From: CBDDBU01 sp965226045
GTDB lineage: Bacteria > Pseudomonadota > Alphaproteobacteria > VGEJ01
Reading direction: 5' to 3'
NCBI GenBank assembly: GCA_965226045.1
Contig: CBDDBU010000023.1
Coordinates: 186,001-250,000, forward strand
Length of the DNA: 64,000 bases
Each line of letters starts with the position of its first letter. The stretch's first letter is position 1. The notes under the pieces are model-generated. The model was given only the letters and a program-made list of their open reading frames with translations, had not been told where the DNA came from and did not search any database. Below, in pieces: positions 61,299 through 64,000 of this stretch. Position numbers and translations under genes: made by a program.

Positions 61299-63053
61299 CT
61301 AGCGCGGCGAGGCCGCGAGCGTCTTGGCCGGCGCCTCCGGCTCGCGGTAGCCGAATTCGTCGACGAAGCCATCGAGGCGAGGTAGTACCGTCTGCATCTC
61401 ATCGGCATAGTGGCGCCACCGCCCGACCGCTCGATCATACAATTCCTGGGTCACGGCATCGCGGCTCGGGGTGTCGACGAAGCGCGCCCGCGCCGTTTCC
61501 TGGTGCCGCAGCACTTCGGGCGCCCAGGGAACGCCGATGAACTCGAGCACGCGCCGCAGGGTCGGCCCCGGGGCGCCCACAAGCTCCTCATAGCGATACT
61601 CGAGGTAAGGCAAGGGCATCGCCGTGCGATAGTGCCGCCACAAGTCCATGACAGCGCCATAGAAACGCGCGGTGCCGTCAAGATCGAAGAAATTGGCCAT
61701 CGCCGCGTTCTGCTCGAACTCCTGCATATAACAGCTGAGGCAGACATCGCGCGGATCGCGCAGCGCGACCACGATCCGGGCCGAGGGCAGCACGCGGCTG
61801 ATCAAACCCAGCTCGATGATGTTCAGCGGCGTCTTGTCGACCAGCTGTCGTTCGTGAACGACAGGGCCGAGGCTCGCCTCAGCGCTGTCCCAAAAGGCGC
61901 GGCGAGCCGCTTCAACCTGGGTCGGGGTGAGGTCCGCGAGGAACGCGGGATAATCGGCGTTATCGCCGACCAGTCCGGGTAGCGCAGCGATGACACCCGC
62001 GAGCGGGCTGCGTTCGCCGGTCGTGACGATGTCCGGATGGGCCGCCAGCATCTGCTCCATGAGGGTGGTGCCGGAACGGGGGAAGCCGACGAAGAAGACC
62101 GGTGGCCGCGGGTCATCGCCCGCACGACCCGCCCAAGCGGCCATCCGTTCGGCGGTGAACCAGTCGCGATAACGTTCGATGGTGGCGTGGAGGCGCTCGG
62201 GCTCCTGCGCCGCCGCTAGCTGGCTGCGGATCGAATTGCCTTGGCGAAACGCGCGAAAGGCGCGCGCATACTCGCCTTTCTGGTCGAGCACGAGGCCAAG
62301 CGCCAGGAACGCGCTGGCCGCGATGGCCGGGTCCGAGAGGTTGGGGTCGATGAGCTCGATCAGCCGGTGGCGAGCCTCCTCGGTGCTACCCTGACGGCGC
62401 TCGATCGTGGCCATCAGCAGTCGCGCCTGTGCGTGGTGGGGGTTGAGCGCGAGGACGCGACCCACCAGCTCGCCCGCCTCGTCGAGTTGGTTGGCCATCT
62501 CCAGCGCCCGGGCGAGGTTGCAGATGCTGCTCGGGGCCCGTGGCCGCAGCTCGACCAGGCGGCGCAGGCAGGCAATCGCCTCTTCGCCGCGTCCATCGGC
62601 GAGCAACAACGCCCCGAGATTGTTCCAGGCGTGAAAGTAGTCGGGCTGGATCGCCACCGCGCGGCGATAGGCAGCGGCCGCCTCCTCGCGCCGCCCCATG
62701 GACGCCAAGGCAAAGCCGAGATCGAAATGGGCCTCAGCGTGGTCGGCCCGCGCCTCAACCACGCGACGATATCCAGCCACCGCATGTTCGTTCTGCCCAA
62801 GCGCGAGATACACGCCGGCGAGGCTCGACTGGTACTCGTGGTTGTCACCCTCGGTGGCGAGAGCGCCCTCGATCAATGTGACCGCGCGCTGCGGATCGCC
62901 GCCCTGAACGGCAAGGACGCCGAGCATGTGATTGGTCGCCGCGTGATCGGGGTGGCCTTCAAGGAGCTGACGATAGCTCCGCTCGGCAAGCTCGAGCTGC
63001 CCAGCCTCGTGGTAACGCCGCGCGCGTGCGAAGGTCAGATCGACATCCAACAT
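61299..63053 (-). CDS. TPR-repeat protein with C-terminal sulfotransferase domain
   Basis: 584 residues from ATG 63053 (MLDVDLTFARARRYHEAGQL), which begins the first repeat; an in-frame start at 63167 adds 38 residues of low-complexity sequence. About seven tetratricopeptide repeats occupy residues 1-250 (for example YRRAVAIQPDYFHAWNNLGA). The sulfotransferase domain then has the PAPS 5'-phosphosulfate loop FFVGFPRSGTTLMEQMLAAH and the 3'-phosphate motif VVALRDPRDVCLSCYMQEFE. Transfers sulfate to an unknown acceptor; soluble, no signal peptide. Confidence 0.9.
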   Translation of the reverse strand: MLDVDLTFARARRYHEAGQLELAERSYRQLLEGHPDHAATNHMLGVLAVQGGDPQRAVTLIEGALATEGDNHEYQSSLAGVYLALGQNEHAVAGYRRVVEARADHAEAHFDLGFALASMGRREEAAAAYRRAVAIQPDYFHAWNNLGALLLADGRGEEAIACLRRLVELRPRAPSSICNLARALEMANQLDEAGELVGRVLALNPHHAQARLLMATIERRQGSTEEARHRLIELIDPNLSDPAIAASAFLALGLVLDQKGEYARAFRAFRQGNSIRSQLAAAQEPERLHATIERYRDWFTAERMAAWAGRAGDDPRPPVFFVGFPRSGTTLMEQMLAAHPDIVTTGERSPLAGVIAALPGLVGDNADYPAFLADLTPTQVEAARRAFWDSAEASLGPVVHERQLVDKTPLNIIELGLISRVLPSARIVVALRDPRDVCLSCYMQEFEQNAAMANFFDLDGTARFYGAVMDLWRHYRTAMPLPYLEYRYEELVGAPGPTLRRVLEFIGVPWAPEVLRHQETARARFVDTPSRDAVTQELYDRAVGRWRHYADEMQTVLPRLDGFVDEFGYREPEAPAKTLAASPR

Positions 63054-63221
63054 GCTCTCGCCAACTCCACCCGCCGCGTCTACGCGATTAGACCACGCGC
63101 GCCGGGACCAGACAATCTCCGCGCGGCCGCGCAAGCGGAGCGGCGTTGCCGGCGCCCTCTCGCCCATGCTACGCGATCCTCAGGTCCCAAACGATGGGCT
63201 GACCGATGAGAGAAGAAGCGC

Positions 63222-63995
63222 ATGGCACGGCTTGAATCGAAGGTCGCGATCATTACCGGCGGCGCCTCGGGCCTCGGCGCGGCAAGTGTACGCCGCTTCG
63301 TCGCGGAAGGTTGCCGCGTGATGATCGCCGACATCGACGTGGCGGGCGGCGATGCGCTCAGTCGCGAGCTCGGCGAGAACTGCGCCTGCCGGCGGGTTGA
63401 TCATATGGACCGGGCCGACGCCGAGGCAGTTGTCGCGGCAACGGTGGACCGCTGGGGCGGCCTCGACATTCTCTACAACAACGCTGGCGTGCCCTTCGCG
63501 GGTCCCATCACCAAGGTCGACGACGATGTCCTGGCGCGGGTATTCGGCAACAACCTGATCGGGCCCTACCGCATGACGCAGTCGGCCCTGCCAGCGCTCT
63601 GCAGCGCCGCCAAGAAGACCGCCGAGGGCGCCGCGATCCTATTCACCGGCTCCTTGCAGGCGTTGAAGGGCCGGCCCAACTTCACCCCCTATACGGCTTC
63701 CAAACACGGCGTCATCGGCCTCGTCAAAGGCCTTGCTCTGGAGCTCGCGCCGTTCAACATCCGGGTCAACGCGATCTGCCCGGCCGCTACCGATACGCCG
63801 ATGCTCAAACACTTCCTGCCGGGGATGGCCGCCGACATGGACGAGGCCAAGGGGCGCTTTCGCGACAGCATTCCCCTCGGTCGCATGCCCGAACCGATCG
63901 ATACCGCAAACGCGGCGCTGTTCCTCGCCAGCGCCGAGGCGGGCATGATCACCGGCATCGCTCTGCCCGTCGATGGCGGCAGCACCGCTGGCTAG
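63222..63995 (+). CDS. Short-chain dehydrogenase/reductase
   Basis: 257 residues, classical SDR: cofactor loop IITGGASGLGAASVRRF, structural LYNNAGVPFAG, and the catalytic Ser-Tyr-Lys in FTGSLQALKG and YTASKHGVIGLVKGLALE, ending GIALPVDGGSTAG. Acidic residue ADIDVAG after the second strand suggests NAD(H) preference. Complete, ending 5 nt before the window edge; the substrate is unknown. Confidence 0.93.
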   Translation: MARLESKVAIITGGASGLGAASVRRFVAEGCRVMIADIDVAGGDALSRELGENCACRRVDHMDRADAEAVVAATVDRWGGLDILYNNAGVPFAGPITKVDDDVLARVFGNNLIGPYRMTQSALPALCSAAKKTAEGAAILFTGSLQALKGRPNFTPYTASKHGVIGLVKGLALELAPFNIRVNAICPAATDTPMLKHFLPGMAADMDEAKGRFRDSIPLGRMPEPIDTANAALFLASAEAGMITGIALPVDGGSTAG

Positions 63996-64000
63996 GGCCC

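Overview
The window looks like a chromosomal segment of a high-GC alphaproteobacterium, probably Rhodospirillales-like (inferred from gene content and order, not from a search). The evidence is an aapJQMP general amino-acid ABC transporter, a yqeY-dnaG-rpoD macromolecular-synthesis cluster followed by a CAT-anticodon tRNA, carA-carB-greA-ELM1-like-trxB, and REP-like G/C palindromes between carA and carB.

It has two very different halves. From 1 to about 46.8 kb it is an accessory region saturated with insertion sequences: IS1182-like, IS256 (two types), IS21 (two), IS3 (at least three types), IS6 (two types), IS110, IS1595, IS66-like and IS630, many of them nested or broken. Between them lie an intact aapJQMP operon (6.1-10.3 kb), a RES-fragment/HEPN gene pair and an AbiEi-HipA-like fusion kinase (14.9-18.6 kb), a GDSL autotransporter esterase (25.9-27.8 kb), and a one-carbon/methylated-amine group (38.0-43.6 kb): a dimethylglycine/sarcosine dehydrogenase-like flavoprotein, a MazEF pair and an aminomethyltransferase gene destroyed by two insertions. 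A truncated tyrosine integrase ends just outside the 3' end of the tRNA at 46.8 kb, which is probably the edge of an integrated island. From 46.8 to 64 kb the genes are ordinary housekeeping genes in tight order, except for an AT-richer stretch at 59.3-60.7 kb holding a decayed SGNH-hydrolase gene and no other gene.

The most notable items are as follows. (1) A 2427-bp mobile unit, present twice in inverted orientation (28869-31295 and 35334-37760), couples a D12-class adenine-N6 DNA methyltransferase gene to an IS66-family tnpC by a 4-nt overlap, with no tnpA or tnpB. (2) A 2.6-kb element with a large serine recombinase, a DUF5372-like gene and a 60-codon gene sits inside the conserved VKRQKND motif of an IS110 transposase with a 5-bp TTCAC repeat at its edges. 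(3) A hierarchical nest, IS3 inside IS21 inside IS256, has exact target duplications at the IS3 and IS21 levels, so the original transposase can be rebuilt in silico. (4) A candidate structured small RNA with its own strong terminator lies downstream of trxB.
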